The notes under the pieces were generated by a model. It did not search any database. It saw nothing but the letters and a program-made list of their open reading frames with translations, and was not told where the DNA came from. This document shows positions 16,314 to 26,338 of a stretch of DNA of 39,126 nt, piece after piece. The translations under genes were made by a program, and so were the position numbers. Source of the DNA: Acidobacteriota bacterium. Lineage in GTDB: Bacteria; Acidobacteriota; Terriglobia; Terriglobales; Acidobacteriaceae. The DNA is taken from assembly GCA_021791875.1 (NCBI GenBank), contig JAJYVU010000031.1, forward strand, positions 1-39,126, read 5' to 3'. The stretch's first letter is position 1; each line of letters opens with the position of its first letter.

Positions 16314-19300
16314 ATGATTCTGCCGTTTGTCCGCGATCTGCTTGGTGAACTCGAACATACTTCTTCTTTCGAGCAGGCGCAGAGGCATTTGAGCCTCGGG
16401 CGCGGGCGCAGGCGCGTGTCGGGGCTGACGTGGACGGCGCGATCACTGTATATTCCGCTGCTGGCCAAGGCGGCAAAGATGCCGGTGGTGCTGCTGGTGG
16501 CCGACAACAAAGCTGCCGATGCGATGCAAGTAGCGCTGAGGGCGGGCTGCGAGCTGACTGGCGTGATTGATCCGCACCAGGTACTGAAGCTGCCGGCGCA
16601 TGATGTGCTTCCGTTTGAAAATCTGTCTCCGCACCCGGAGGTGCAGGAGCAACGGGCGACGACGCTGTGGAAGATAGCGACGGGCGCGGCTGCGATTGTG
16701 ATTGCTCCGGTGGAGGCGGCTGCGATGAAGCTGTTTGACGCGCCGTTTTACGGAGGGCTGGCGCAGGTTCTGCGCCGCGGGGAAGAAGTAGATGTGGAAC
16801 TGCTGCTGACGCATCTGGCATCGGTGGGGTATGCGCAGGTGGACGTGGTGGAGATGCCTGGGCAGTATGCGCGGCGGGGCGGGATCGTGGACGTGTATTC
16901 GCCGGAAGCGGACCGGCCGGTGCGGATTGAATTTTTCGGCGATGAGATCGACACGATGCGGAAGTTCGACCCGGAGACGCAGCGGTCACAGTCTCCGCTG
17001 GATGTGGCGCGATTGCTGCCGCTGACCGAGACTCCGGTGACGGAGCGGCTGCTGGCGGCGGTGCATGCGCGGCTGAGCGGCGCCCGCGTGGAAGCGGCGG
17101 AAGACGCGGATATGGATGCGGGCATGGTCGCCGAGATGGTGGCGGCGAGCGGCGTTTCGGTGTTTCCGGGGTGGGAGTTTTTCTCGCCGGTGGCGGGGGC
17201 GACGAAGACGCTAGTGGATTTGTTTCCGAAGTGCGTGCTGTTTGTGGAAGAGCCGGCGATGATTCAGAACCAGGTGGATCGCTGGTGGAACAAGGTGCAG
17301 CAGCGGCATGAGCGATCGAGCATTGGATCGCTGATTCTGCCGGAGGATATTTACTTCCGGCCGGAGCTGATGGAAGCGCAGCGGAAGTCGCATCCGGGGC
17401 TGGATGTGGATCAGCTGGGCGCTGTGGATGTACTGGAAGAAGACGAGACGCTGGGCGAGATTGCGTTTGCGTCGCGGCCGACGGTGAAGTTTCACGGATC
17501 GATTCCTGCGTTTATCGAGCAGATTCGCAACCTGATGCAGCAGGAGACGCGGATGCTGCTGGCGGCTCCGAACCAGGGCGAAGTGGAGCGGCTGGCGACG
17601 TTGCTGCGCGAGTACGAGCTGCCGTACCGGTTGGGCAGCCGGATTCAGCACGCGGGCAGCGAGACAATGTATGACGAGGCGAGCTACCTGGCGGGCGATT
17701 TGCGCACGCCGATCATCTTGCGCGCGCCGATTGCGACGGGCGTGAGCCTGCCGGATGCGAACCTGGTGATTTTTGGCGCGAACGATCTGAATGACGACGC
17801 GGACGTGATGGCTCGTCCGGCGCCGCGGAAGTCGAAGACGTCGGCGTTTCTGTCGGACTTTCGCGATCTTGCGGTTGGGGATTATGTCGTCCATGTGGAG
17901 CATGGGATTGCGCGCTACCTGGGGCTGAAGGAGATTGCGCAGGACGGCATGAAGCTGGACTTCATGATCCTGGAGTTTGCCGATGACGCGAAGCTGTATG
18001 TTCCGCTGACCCGGCTGGACCTGATCCAGAAATACCGTTCGACGGAGTCGGGGCCGGCACCGGTGCTGCACAAGCTGGGTACGCAGCAGTGGGCGAAAAC
18101 CAAGGCGCGCGTGAAGAAGGCCATGCAGGACATGGCCGACGAACTGCTGAAGCTGTATGCGCAGCGCAAGGCGGCGCAGGGGCATGCGTACTCGGCAGAC
18201 AACGAGTTTCAGCGCGAATTCGAAGACGCGTTTGATTACAACGAGACGGACGATCAGCTTTCGGCGATTGAAGACATCAAGCGCGACATGGAATCGACGA
18301 CGCCGATGGACCGGCTGCTGTGCGGCGACGTGGGCTACGGCAAGACGGAAGTGGCGATGCGGGCGGCCTTCAAGGCAGTGCAGGACGGCAAGCAGGTAGC
18401 GGTACTGACGCCGACGACGGTGCTTGCCTTCCAGCACTTTGAGACGTTCAAGAAGCGGTTCAAGCAGTTTCCGATTCATGTTGAGATGCTGTCGCGGTTT
18501 CGCACGGCGAAGGAACAGAAGCTCATTATTGAGCGCGTGGAGGCGGGCGAAATCGATATCTTGATCGGCACGCACCGGCTGTTGTCAAAGGATTTGAAAT
18601 TTCATGACCTGGGACTGCTGGTTGTGGATGAAGAGCAGCGTTTTGGCGTGCGGCACAAGGAGCGGCTGAAGCAGTTGCGTGCGCAGCTGGACGTGCTGAC
18701 GATGTCGGCGACGCCGATTCCGCGGACGCTGCACATGTCGCTGGTGGGACTGCGGGACATGAGCGTGATTGAGACGCCGCCGAAGGATCGGATGGCGATC
18801 CAGACGATTGTGGCGAAGTTTGACGAGAAGCTGGTGCGGTCAGCGATTGAAGTGGAGCTGGAGCGCGGCGGGCAGGTGTACTTTGTGCACAATCGCGTGG
18901 AGACGATTTACGAGATTGCGGCGAAGATCCAGGAGCTGGTGCCGCATGCGCGGATCACGGTAGGGCACGGGCAGATGGGCGAGGCGGAGCTCGAAAAAGT
19001 GATGCTCGCATTCATGAATCATGAGTTCGATGTGCTGGTGGCAACGTCGATCATAGAGAATGGGCTGGATATTCCGCTGGCGAACACGATCATCATCAAT
19101 CGTGCGGACCGGCATGGGCTTTCGGAGCTGTACCAGCTGCGTGGGCGGGTGGGACGGTCGAACCGGCGCGCGTATGCGTATCTGCTGATTCCGCCGGAGC
19201 AGGAGCTGACGGAGATTGCGCGGCGGAGGCTGGCGGCGCTGAAGGAATTTTCTGATCTGGGCGCGGGCTTCAAGATAGCGGCTCTGGATTTGGAACTGCG

Positions 19301-19883
19301 CGGCGCGGGCAACATGCTGGGCGGCGAGCAGAGCGGGCACATCGAGGCTGTGGGCTTTGAGCTTTACACGACAATGCTGGAAGAGGCCGTGAACAAGCTG
19401 AAAGGCCAGGAGACGGTGGAGCACACGGTGACGCAATTGAGTTTGGGGATTCCGTTACGTATCGATGAGAGTTACATATCGGAAGAGAACCAGCGGCTAC
19501 GGATGTACAAGCAGATTGCGGGCGCGCAGGACGAGCGGAATATTGCCGATATTCGCGGCGAGATGGAAGACCGCTACGGCGAGCTGCCGGTGGGCGTGAA
19601 GCATTTACTCGATGCGGCGGAGTTGCGGATTGCGTGCGAACGGATGGGGATTGCGCAGGTGGACCGCAAGCGCGACCAGGTGCACATTCGATTCACGGAG
19701 AAGGCTGGGATTGATCCTGGCGTGCTGATGAAGCTGGTGTCAAAGAACGCAAAGCGCGGCGCACAGTTTACGCCGCAGGGCGTGCTCAAGTTTCCGCTGA
19801 CGACGCGGGATGCGGAGGGGATGATGACGGAAATTCGGATTCTGCTGGACGAGCTTGCGGCGCAGCCGGCGGGCGCGCGATAA
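16314..19883 (+). CDS. mfd: Transcription-repair coupling factor Mfd
   Basis: Mfd removes RNA polymerase stalled at DNA lesions and recruits UvrA. The 1189-residue protein has the UvrB-like N-terminal region (VLLVADNKAADAMQVAL, HDVLPFENLSPHPEVQ), the RNA-polymerase-interacting domain (DYVVHVEHGIARYLGL, near 525), Walker A GDVGYGKTEVAMRA near residue 670, the DEEQ box VVDEEQRFGVRHKE near 772, helicase motifs ending in QLRGRVGRSNRRAYAY, and the C-terminal TRCF domain. The start at 16314 fits family length; an out-of-frame ATG lies at 16310. Confidence 0.97.
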   Translation: MILPFVRDLLGELEHTSSFEQAQRHLSLGRGRRRVSGLTWTARSLYIPLLAKAAKMPVVLLVADNKAADAMQVALRAGCELTGVIDPHQVLKLPAHDVLPFENLSPHPEVQEQRATTLWKIATGAAAIVIAPVEAAAMKLFDAPFYGGLAQVLRRGEEVDVELLLTHLASVGYAQVDVVEMPGQYARRGGIVDVYSPEADRPVRIEFFGDEIDTMRKFDPETQRSQSPLDVARLLPLTETPVTERLLAAVHARLSGARVEAAEDADMDAGMVAEMVAASGVSVFPGWEFFSPVAGATKTLVDLFPKCVLFVEEPAMIQNQVDRWWNKVQQRHERSSIGSLILPEDIYFRPELMEAQRKSHPGLDVDQLGAVDVLEEDETLGEIAFASRPTVKFHGSIPAFIEQIRNLMQQETRMLLAAPNQGEVERLATLLREYELPYRLGSRIQHAGSETMYDEASYLAGDLRTPIILRAPIATGVSLPDANLVIFGANDLNDDADVMARPAPRKSKTSAFLSDFRDLAVGDYVVHVEHGIARYLGLKEIAQDGMKLDFMILEFADDAKLYVPLTRLDLIQKYRSTESGPAPVLHKLGTQQWAKTKARVKKAMQDMADELLKLYAQRKAAQGHAYSADNEFQREFEDAFDYNETDDQLSAIEDIKRDMESTTPMDRLLCGDVGYGKTEVAMRAAFKAVQDGKQVAVLTPTTVLAFQHFETFKKRFKQFPIHVEMLSRFRTAKEQKLIIERVEAGEIDILIGTHRLLSKDLKFHDLGLLVVDEEQRFGVRHKERLKQLRAQLDVLTMSATPIPRTLHMSLVGLRDMSVIETPPKDRMAIQTIVAKFDEKLVRSAIEVELERGGQVYFVHNRVETIYEIAAKIQELVPHARITVGHGQMGEAELEKVMLAFMNHEFDVLVATSIIENGLDIPLANTIIINRADRHGLSELYQLRGRVGRSNRRAYAYLLIPPEQELTEIARRRLAALKEFSDLGAGFKIAALDLELRGAGNMLGGEQSGHIEAVGFELYTTMLEEAVNKLKGQETVEHTVTQLSLGIPLRIDESYISEENQRLRMYKQIAGAQDERNIADIRGEMEDRYGELPVGVKHLLDAAELRIACERMGIAQVDRKRDQVHIRFTEKAGIDPGVLMKLVSKNAKRGAQFTPQGVLKFPLTTRDAEGMMTEIRILLDELAAQPAGAR

Positions 19884-20131
19884 GAGCGGATTCGGGAAGA
19901 GATCCGGGTGGGGCGCTGATTCATCAGTGGACAACTCTCCCGCAAACAGTTCACACTGCTTTGTCCGGTCAGGGTAACGGACGAGCGGAAGCAGGTTCGG
20001 GTGACGATGATGACGCAGAGTGCATCTTAGGACTCGAAGAAGAGTATCCGCTTGTGGAGTTCCTTCCCCTCCGATGCGCGGAAAACGCGCAAAAACTGCA
20101 CATTTTGCATGAAAGGGTGAGTCAGAGACGA

Positions 20132-21010
20132 ATGACAAAGAAGAAAGTGCGTAAAGCTGTATTTCCCGCCGCGGGTTTCGGAACCCGCTTTCTTCCGGCA
20201 ACCAAAGCCATTCCCAAGGAGATGCTCCCGCTGGTCGACAAGCCAGTGATCCAGTACGGCGTGGAAGAAGCGATTGCAGCCGGATGCGACCAGATCGTGA
20301 TTGTGACAGGGCGCGGCAAGTCGGCAATTGAAGACCACTTTGACGTGAGTTACGAGCTGGAGACAACGCTGGAACGGCGCGGCAAGAAGGAGCTGTTGGC
20401 GGTTTCGCGAAATGTGTCCAACATGGTGCGACTGTCGTATGTGCGACAGAAGGAAGCGATGGGCCTGGGGCATGCGGTGCTGATGGCGCGCGACCTGGTG
20501 GGGGATGAGCCGTTCGCGGTGATTTTGCCGGACGATGTGATTGACGCGAGAGTTCCGTGCCTGAAGCAGATGGTGGATGTGTTTGAGAAGGTGCAGAGCT
20601 CGATCCTGGCGACGCAGGTGATCGATGGGCCGGAGATTTCCGCGTACGGCGTGCTGGATGGGAAGCCGCTCAAGGATGATCCGCGGGTGATTGAGGTGAA
20701 GGGGCTGGTGGAGAAGCCGAAGCCCGCGGATGCGCCGTCAAAGAACGCGATTATCGGGCGGTATATTCTGACGCCGGAGATTTTTGAAGTACTGGAGCGG
20801 ACTCCGCTGGGCGTTGGTGGCGAGCTGCAGTTGACGGACGGCATCAAGGGGTTGCTGCAGAAGGAGAAGGTGTACGGCTACAGCTTTGAGGGCAAGCGGT
20901 ACGACGCCGGAGACAAGCTGGGTCTGCTGACGGCGACGATTGACTATGCACTGAAGCGCGATGACCTGGGCCCGCAATTACGGAAGCACATCAAGTCGCT
21001 CGGATTGTAG
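20132..21010 (+). CDS. galU: UTP-glucose-1-phosphate uridylyltransferase
   Basis: GalU makes UDP-glucose from UTP and glucose-1-phosphate for polysaccharide and lipopolysaccharide synthesis. The 292-residue protein opens with the nucleotide-binding motif KAVFPAAGFGTRFLPATKAI and continues with KEMLPLVDKPVIQYGVEEA and IVIVTGRGKSAIEDHFD. Later blocks VILPDDVID, EKPKPADAPSKNAIIGRYIL and GYSFEGKRYDAGDKLG are typical. The frame is open upstream to 19961, but 20132 is where homologues begin; the ribosome site is weak. A strong terminator follows. Confidence 0.96.
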   Translation: MTKKKVRKAVFPAAGFGTRFLPATKAIPKEMLPLVDKPVIQYGVEEAIAAGCDQIVIVTGRGKSAIEDHFDVSYELETTLERRGKKELLAVSRNVSNMVRLSYVRQKEAMGLGHAVLMARDLVGDEPFAVILPDDVIDARVPCLKQMVDVFEKVQSSILATQVIDGPEISAYGVLDGKPLKDDPRVIEVKGLVEKPKPADAPSKNAIIGRYILTPEIFEVLERTPLGVGGELQLTDGIKGLLQKEKVYGYSFEGKRYDAGDKLGLLTATIDYALKRDDLGPQLRKHIKSLGL

Positions 21011-21024
21011 AGCGGGAAGATGAA

Positions 21025-21059
21025 AAGGCGCGTCGAGAGCGGCGCGCCTTGTTCTTTTT
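21025..21059. terminator. Terminator after galU
   Basis: Stem AAGGCGCG (21025-21032) / CGCGCCTT (21043-21050) followed by GTTCTTTTTG on the plus strand. It sits 15 nt after the galU stop and before the converging peroxiredoxin-like gene. Confidence 0.85.
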
Positions 21060-21069
21060 GGCTGGGGCT

Positions 21070-21627
21070 CTATTCTTTCCACTTGATGTTGCAGCCGAGG
21101 CTGGGGATCTGGTGGGGGTTGACGGGCTGGTTGGCGACGACGGCGTCGAGGGCAGCGCGGAGGTCTTTGCCGGTGATGGCGACGCCGTTGCCGGGTCGGC
21201 TGGAGTCGAACTGGCCGCGATAAACGAGCTTGAGGTTGCCGTCGTAGAGAAAAAAGTCTGGCGTGCAGGCGGCGTGATAGGCGCGGGCGACGGCCTGCGA
21301 TTCGTCGTAGAGGTAGGGGAAGGCAAAGTTGAGGCGGCGGGCCTGGCCGGCGAGGTGGTTTGGTGAATCGTCGGGGTAGGCGACGGCGTCGTTGCTGCTG
21401 ATGGCAACAATCCCGACGCCTTTGCCGTCGTAATCGCGGCCGAGCTGGGCGATGGACTTTTCGAGATGTATGACGAACGGACAGTGCGTGCAGAGGAACA
21501 TGACGAGCAGGCCTTTAGGGCCGCGTGCGTCGGCGAGGGAGATGGATTTTCCGGTGACGACATCGGGCAGAGTGAATGTGGGAGCGGCGGAGCCGAGTTC
21601 CTGCATGAGGGATTCGGTGCGAGCCAT
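21070..21627 (-). CDS. Peroxiredoxin-like / thioredoxin-fold protein
   Basis: A 185-residue thioredoxin-fold protein of the AhpC/TSA-like group. The active site is CTHC (Cys46, Cys49) in LLVMFLCTHCPFVIHLEKSI. Other marks are APTFTLPDVVTGKSISLAD at the start and RAYHAACTPDFFLYD, with the family cis-proline, in the second half. Members act as thiol peroxidases or disulfide reductases in the cytoplasm; no signal peptide is visible. It lies 64 nt downstream of ruvB on the same strand and may be co-transcribed with it. Confidence 0.88.
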   Translation of the reverse strand: MARTESLMQELGSAAPTFTLPDVVTGKSISLADARGPKGLLVMFLCTHCPFVIHLEKSIAQLGRDYDGKGVGIVAISSNDAVAYPDDSPNHLAGQARRLNFAFPYLYDESQAVARAYHAACTPDFFLYDGNLKLVYRGQFDSSRPGNGVAITGKDLRAALDAVVANQPVNPHQIPSLGCNIKWKE

Positions 21628-21691
21628 GGCGGTTTCTCCAAACGAGGGATAGGTCTAAAAGAGAGATGCGCTTGCGCGTGGCAGGGGTCGC

Positions 21692-22726
21692 CTAAAAGAG
21701 GGTATTGGCGCGACGCGGGAGCGGGATGCCGAAGTGCTCATAGGCCGCGCGGGTGACCATGCGGCCACGTGGAGTGCGCTCGAGGAATCCGCGCTGGATG
21801 AGGAATGGCTCGTAGACTTCTTCGAGGGCGTCCTGCTCTTCGGCGAGAGTGGCGGCGAGGGTATTGAGGCCAACGGGTCCGCCATCATATTTCTCGATGA
21901 TGGTCATGAGGAGGCGGCGGTCGAGGTCGTCAAAGCCGTGGGCGTCGACTTCGAGCATTTCGAGTGCCTGCATGGCGGTGGGTCGGTTGATGACGCCGGA
22001 GGCGCGGACCTGGGCATAGTCGCGGACGCGGCGCAGGAGGCGGTTGGCGATGCGGGGTGTTCCGCGGGAGCGCATGGCGATTTCGGCGGCGCCGTCCTGG
22101 TCGATGGGGACGTTGAGGACTTCGGCGGAGCGCTCGACGACGAAGCGGAGCTCGTCGTCGGAGTAGAACTCGAGGCGCAGGAGGATGCCGAAGCGCGAGC
22201 GCAGGGGCGACGAAAGCAGCCCGGGCCGCGTGGTGGCGGCGACAAAGGAGAAGGGCTTGATCTCCATGACATGGGTGCGGGCAGCCGGGCCCTGGCCGAT
22301 GATGATGTCGAGTTTGTAGTCCTCGAGCGCGGTGTAGAGTTTTTCTTCGAGCACGGGCTGGAGGCGGTGGATTTCGTCGAGAAAAAGGACCTGTTTTTCG
22401 CGCAGGTTGGTGAGGATGGCGGTGAGATCGCCCTGGATTTGCAGCGCGGGGCCTGAGGTTTGCTGGAAGCCGACGTCGAGCTCATTGGCGATGATGGAAG
22501 CGAGCGTGGTCTTGCCGAGTCCGGGAGGGCCGAAGAGCAGGACATGATCGAGGGCCTCGCCGCGCGATTTGGCGGCTTCGAGGGCGATGGCGAGCTGTTC
22601 CTTGGCCTTGGATTGCCCGATGAATTCATGGAGCCGCCGCGGCCGGAGCTTGAGTTCGAAAGAATCTTCTTCCTCAGAGCGCGTGGCGCTGATGAGGCGT
22701 TCGGCGTTGGGGTCCTTGTGGGGCAT
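21692..22726 (-). CDS. ruvB: Holliday junction branch migration helicase RuvB
   Basis: RuvB is the hexameric ATPase that drives branch migration with RuvA. The 344-residue protein has Walker [11 protein letters not shown] (65-74), Walker [10 protein letters not shown] and sensor/arginine-finger region [16 protein letters not shown], plus the C-terminal winged helix ([17 protein letters not shown]). I chose the ATG at 22726 by analogy with homologues, which start with a short leader before ERLISATR; the frame opens further upstream to a TTG at 22780. No clear Shine-Dalgarno sequence. ruvA and ruvC are not adjacent. A MITE-like element lies 70 nt upstream. Confidence 0.96.
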   Translation of the reverse strand: MPHKDPNAERLISATRSEEEDSFELKLRPRRLHEFIGQSKAKEQLAIALEAAKSRGEALDHVLLFGPPGLGKTTLASIIANELDVGFQQTSGPALQIQGDLTAILTNLREKQVLFLDEIHRLQPVLEEKLYTALEDYKLDIIIGQGPAARTHVMEIKPFSFVAATTRPGLLSSPLRSRFGILLRLEFYSDDELRFVVERSAEVLNVPIDQDGAAEIAMRSRGTPRIANRLLRRVRDYAQVRASGVINRPTAMQALEMLEVDAHGFDDLDRRLLMTIIEKYDGGPVGLNTLAATLAEEQDALEEVYEPFLIQRGFLERTPRGRMVTRAAYEHFGIPLPRRANTLF

Positions 22727-22795
22727 TTGTCTGGAGTCTAAAGGTTCGCCCTCGCAATGGAAAGTGACGATGCGAGGCAAACATGGGGATAGGCC

Positions 22796-22912
22796 CTAGA
22801 ACTGGTCTCATAAATAGCGTAGCGGCTTCGACGAAAAGCATGAGCCCCGCTTCGATGGCGGGTCTCATGCGAGGCCTCACCAGGCGCGGAGGGTTTATGA
22901 GACCAGTTCTAG
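22796..22912. mobile_element. MITE-like element with 15-bp terminal inverted repeats and CTAG target duplication
   Basis: AACTGGTCTCATAAA (22800-22814) is perfectly inverted as TTTATGAGACCAGTT (22894-22908). Both ends are flanked by CTAG (22796-22799 and 22909-22912), the target duplication seen with the IS5 group of the IS5 family. The 109-bp body has no coding capacity. It contains a second palindrome, GCATGAGCCCCGC pairing with GCGGGTCTCATGC with one mismatch. The right CTAG supplies the stop codon of the EAL gene. The element is best read as a non-autonomous derivative mobilised by a transposase elsewhere. Confidence 0.8.
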
Positions 22913-24648
22913 TGGGGAAGGGGTGGATCGGAAAAATTCAGATTTGATGTGTGGGACGGCTCGGGGTCTGGCGAAGCGGCGCCAGAGCGGGAGGTCCAGA
23001 GATTGATCGCGAGACCCGCGGCCAGGCTGGCGTCATGAAGCTTGTCCGGCCCGTTTTCGAGATCGATGAGCGTCATGACAGCGCCGAGGATTTTTCCAGC
23101 TGCGGTGAAAATGGGCGATGCGGTGACCTGCAGGGTTGTGAGCGTGTCGTCGCCTCTGAGGTAGAGCAGGTTTTCAGGGGGTGTGGGGCGGCCGTGCTCG
23201 ATGGCGCGCATCAACGGAGAGTCGAGCCATGCGATGGGCTGGGCCTGCTTGTCAAAGATGCGCCATGCCTTTCGTTCCGGATCCTGAGACGCGGGGACGA
23301 TGGGATGTCGAAGGATGAGCTCGGCTCCGGGGTTTCCCGAAAGTGTGACTGCGTTGGCTGCACCCATGGCGGTGACGATACCAAGCGGAGCAGTGTTCCA
23401 TATCGCGTGGAGGAAGGAATTACTTTGCCGCAAGGCGTCGTGCAGCTGTTTGCGACGGGTAACGTCGGTGACAGACGCGGCGACCCCCACGACTTCATTG
23501 GCCTCGTCACGGACCGGCTGCAGGGAGACGAACCCTATGGATGTCTCATGAGGTATGCCCGGGGAATGGAGAGGGATCTCAATCCCGGATACAGGATCGC
23601 CTTTGAGGGCGCGAAGGATGTACGGCCTGAGCAGGAAGGCCGCCTGCGGCAATACTTCGTCGATGGAGCGGCCCAGAATTGCTTCTGTGCGGGAGGGGAG
23701 CATTTTTGCAAGGGGCGGGTTGACGCTGATGAGGCGCATGGTGCGGTCGAGGAGACATAGGCCGACCGGAGCGCAGGAAAGGCCGGACTGTAAATCGGCG
23801 AGATTGAGGGATGCGGAGTGGCTCGATCCGGGATGGGGGCCGTTGGAGGTGGGTTCAGGCGGGGGGTCCGGGGCTGAGGTGTGCGGCGCATCATCGAGGA
23901 ATTCTGACAGGGCTGCGGCGGGCATGGGATGGCCGAATCGCCAGCCCTGTCCGACATCGCAGCCGAGCCAGCGGAGGATTCTTTCCTGATTTTCGTCTTC
24001 CACGCCTTCGGCGACGGTGGTGAGGCCGAGGCTCAGGCCGAGGCCGAGCACGGCAGAGACAATCTTGCGGCTGCCGCGTTGGCTGACCATGTGGCGGACG
24101 AAGCTCTGGTCCACCTTGATGACGTCAAAGGGCAGCGATTGCAGATGGAGGAGACTGGAGTATCCGGTTCCGAAGTCGTCGAGGGCCAGCCGCAGGCCCA
24201 GGGCTTTGATCTCTGCCGCGATATTGGCGGCCTGGCCGAGGTTGTGGACAAAGGCGCTTTCAGTAATTTCGATGGTGAGCCGTTTGAGGGGGAACGTTCC
24301 GGACGGATCGCCGGCGCGTACGGCAGCGGCGATGGTTTGCGGCAGAGAGGTGTCGCGGAGCTGCAGAGGGGAGACGTTGACGCTGTAATGAAGATGATCC
24401 GGCAGGCGTTTTCCGATGGCGACGACCTGCCTCAGCATGGAAAAAGTGAGATCGCGGCTTAGGCCTGACGCCTCTGTGAGCGGGATGAAGTCCTTTGGGA
24501 CGACCATGCCATCGCGGGGATGCTGCCAACGAGCGAGAGCCTCAAAGCCGACGATCCGGCCGGATTGCATTTCGATGAGGGGCTGGAAAAAGGGAACAAT
24601 CTCGTCCTTTTCGAGTGCCCGGAGCAGATCGGCTCTGGAGTACTTCAT
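22909..24648 (-). CDS. EAL-domain cyclic di-GMP phosphodiesterase with C-terminal PAS domains
   Basis: A 579-residue cytoplasmic signalling protein. The EAL domain (about 1-253) keeps the catalytic set: FEALARW (Glu36), NVSPLQL (Asn91), TIEITES, ALDDFGTGYSSL (Asp157-Asp158), IKVDQSF (Lys178), VAEGVED and GQGWRFG (Gln234). It should hydrolyse cyclic di-GMP. After a proline-rich linker come two PAS-like regions (about 278-400 and 405-530), the first ending ASVTDVTRRKQLHDAL as PAS/PAC domains do. No GGDEF domain is present. Sensors usually precede EAL; here the order is reversed. The stop codon TAG lies in the CTAG of the adjacent MITE. No transmembrane segment is seen. Confidence 0.92.
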   Translation of the reverse strand: MKYSRADLLRALEKDEIVPFFQPLIEMQSGRIVGFEALARWQHPRDGMVVPKDFIPLTEASGLSRDLTFSMLRQVVAIGKRLPDHLHYSVNVSPLQLRDTSLPQTIAAAVRAGDPSGTFPLKRLTIEITESAFVHNLGQAANIAAEIKALGLRLALDDFGTGYSSLLHLQSLPFDVIKVDQSFVRHMVSQRGSRKIVSAVLGLGLSLGLTTVAEGVEDENQERILRWLGCDVGQGWRFGHPMPAAALSEFLDDAPHTSAPDPPPEPTSNGPHPGSSHSASLNLADLQSGLSCAPVGLCLLDRTMRLISVNPPLAKMLPSRTEAILGRSIDEVLPQAAFLLRPYILRALKGDPVSGIEIPLHSPGIPHETSIGFVSLQPVRDEANEVVGVAASVTDVTRRKQLHDALRQSNSFLHAIWNTAPLGIVTAMGAANAVTLSGNPGAELILRHPIVPASQDPERKAWRIFDKQAQPIAWLDSPLMRAIEHGRPTPPENLLYLRGDDTLTTLQVTASPIFTAAGKILGAVMTLIDLENGPDKLHDASLAAGLAINLWTSRSGAASPDPEPSHTSNLNFSDPPLPH

Positions 24649-24824
24649 GGAGGTGTTGCCCCTGCGTGCTCAGTATTCGAGGAAACGTAACCTTGGTATC
24701 CTTACCAACTAAATTTACAGCATCACAAGTAATTATTTGTCCCTCAACAGTAACAAAAATCGACTTCGGCCGAGACATGGATGAAGGGGGTACGTCCGAC
24801 GCGGCTTTCGAGTATTATCGGGAA
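24649..24824. other. AT-rich gap upstream of the EAL gene
   Basis: A 176-bp stretch noticeably richer in A and T than its surroundings, especially 24680-24770. It must hold the promoter or leader of the EAL gene. Several TTG-rich hexamers occur but no pair is convincing, and I see no cyclic di-GMP riboswitch core. Confidence 0.4.
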
Positions 24825-25994
24825 CTACTTTAGAATCAATGAATTGAGTGCTGAGAGCGAGAAAAATGCCTGTGTGAGGAGCAGAGTTGCGCAGAGGATG
24901 AAAAAGGGCTTGCGCAAGCGGCCTTCCAGGAGATCGGCGTAGACGCCCCCCATAAATGTAAGGAGGAACGGGGCTGTCCAGAGCCAGGCCGCGGAACTGA
25001 CGTGGGTGACGGCAAGCAGGATCAACAGGGCTGCGATCCAGAGAGGGGTGGTGTTGCCGAAATAGCGGGCGCGGCGGAGCAAGGCATAGCCGACGAGCGC
25101 GATGGCAAGGCCGAGGCGTATCGGGTCGGTGCTCCAGTGGAGGGCGAGGTTGGGCAACTGACCGAAGGAGGGCGTTGGGGGCGCGAGGTGAAGGAATGCG
25201 TCGAAAGCCTCAGGCTGAAAGCCATTGGCCGCGAAGAAAATGAGCAGGGCTCCGGCGGTCCAGATGAGTCCGAGACGGGGGAGATGCTTGCGGCGGTCTT
25301 CGGCGAGCCAAACGAGGAGGCCAGTACCGATGACCAGAGCAAGCAGGAATGCCAGGACGCTTGCGGCGGCCGTGAAGCCCAGGGTGATGGCGAGCAGGAT
25401 GACGCGCTTGCGCCATCTACGGCGCGGCCCCTGCATGGCGTGAGCGACACCAATGGCGGTGTAAATGGCAGCAAAGAGTCCAAAGGCGGCGAGAATGCCG
25501 TTGTTGGGCAGGGCCGAAGCGGCAATGACGGGCGAAGCGAAGCAGTAGAAACCGAGGGCGACGTATCCGCCGGGATCGCCGAAGAGACGCCTTGTGACCC
25601 ACCAAAGACATGCGCCCAGGCCGAGGCCGGCGAGCAGAAAGGGCAGACGCAGCCAGAGGGTGAGGCTATTGATGGTGACGAAGAGTCTATTGGGCAGGGC
25701 GTTTGCCGGGCGGCCTGCGAGCCAATTGTGGACGGCGAGCGGAAGTCCGGCGGCGCGGTAGGCGAGGACGCCGCCATGGAGCTTGGGGCAGACGGCCGGA
25801 GCCGGGGTGTGAGGGGAAAAAGCCGCCCACATCCTGCTGCCGCAGACGGCGTAATGAAAATCCAGCGTGGTGGGCGGGGTGGTGCCGAGGAGCAGGATGC
25901 ACTGCGCCAGGAACATTAGCAGCAGCAGGGCGGCGATACGCTGTGGGAAGTTGAATCGGAATTTGCGCAGGCGCTGGGCCGGGGGTTTGGACAT
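24825..25994 (-). CDS. Multi-pass membrane protein, GT-C glycosyltransferase-like
   Basis: A 389-residue protein with nine or ten predicted membrane segments. After the first segment comes TTLDFHYAVCGSRMW, a loop with an aspartate where GT-C glycosyltransferases (families GT39 or GT87) place their catalytic acid. Later segments such as LPFLLAGLGLGACLWWVT, LLAITLGFTAAASVLAFLL and LWIAALLILLAVTHVSSAAW are plain hydrophobic helices. The frame extends upstream to 26108, but MSKPPAQRLRKF at 25994 gives a normal positive N-terminus. The family is not certain. It may share a transcript with the EAL gene. Confidence 0.65.
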   Translation of the reverse strand: MSKPPAQRLRKFRFNFPQRIAALLLLMFLAQCILLLGTTPPTTLDFHYAVCGSRMWAAFSPHTPAPAVCPKLHGGVLAYRAAGLPLAVHNWLAGRPANALPNRLFVTINSLTLWLRLPFLLAGLGLGACLWWVTRRLFGDPGGYVALGFYCFASPVIAASALPNNGILAAFGLFAAIYTAIGVAHAMQGPRRRWRKRVILLAITLGFTAAASVLAFLLALVIGTGLLVWLAEDRRKHLPRLGLIWTAGALLIFFAANGFQPEAFDAFLHLAPPTPSFGQLPNLALHWSTDPIRLGLAIALVGYALLRRARYFGNTTPLWIAALLILLAVTHVSSAAWLWTAPFLLTFMGGVYADLLEGRLRKPFFILCATLLLTQAFFSLSALNSLILK

Positions 25995-26338
25995 CGTGCG
26001 ACCAGAACGTAAGCGCCAGTGTAATACGAAGGAGCAAGGCTGCACCGCCCTGGGGGAAATGGAGTGCATCGATGTGCACGGCCCTGGAGCAAGTTTCCTG
26101 TTGGCCATCCCCCACTGAGGCGGCTAGGAGCAGCAGTTCGTCTGGGAAAAGCCGGGCAGGGTGTTGTGGCTTCGGGTCAGAGGTCTGGGGAATGGCCTCT
26201 AACCCACTGATTCCAATGCAGTCCGGGGATGTATCCGGAGGCACCCTGTACGGGAGCTAAGCCATGATTTATCATAGAGATAGTCTTCGTCCCAGATTCC
26301 GCTCCCGAGCACCTGACGGGCGTTGACCGGCAAACGAT
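25995..26338. other. Intergenic region upstream of gyrA
   Basis: No convincing gene. It contains a hairpin, GGGTCAGAGG (26174-26183) with CCTCTAACCC (26196-26205), nine pairs and one mismatch, and a smaller TCCGG/CCGGA hairpin just after it. They could lie in the gyrA leader; no U-tract follows, so they are not obvious terminators. Confidence 0.4.
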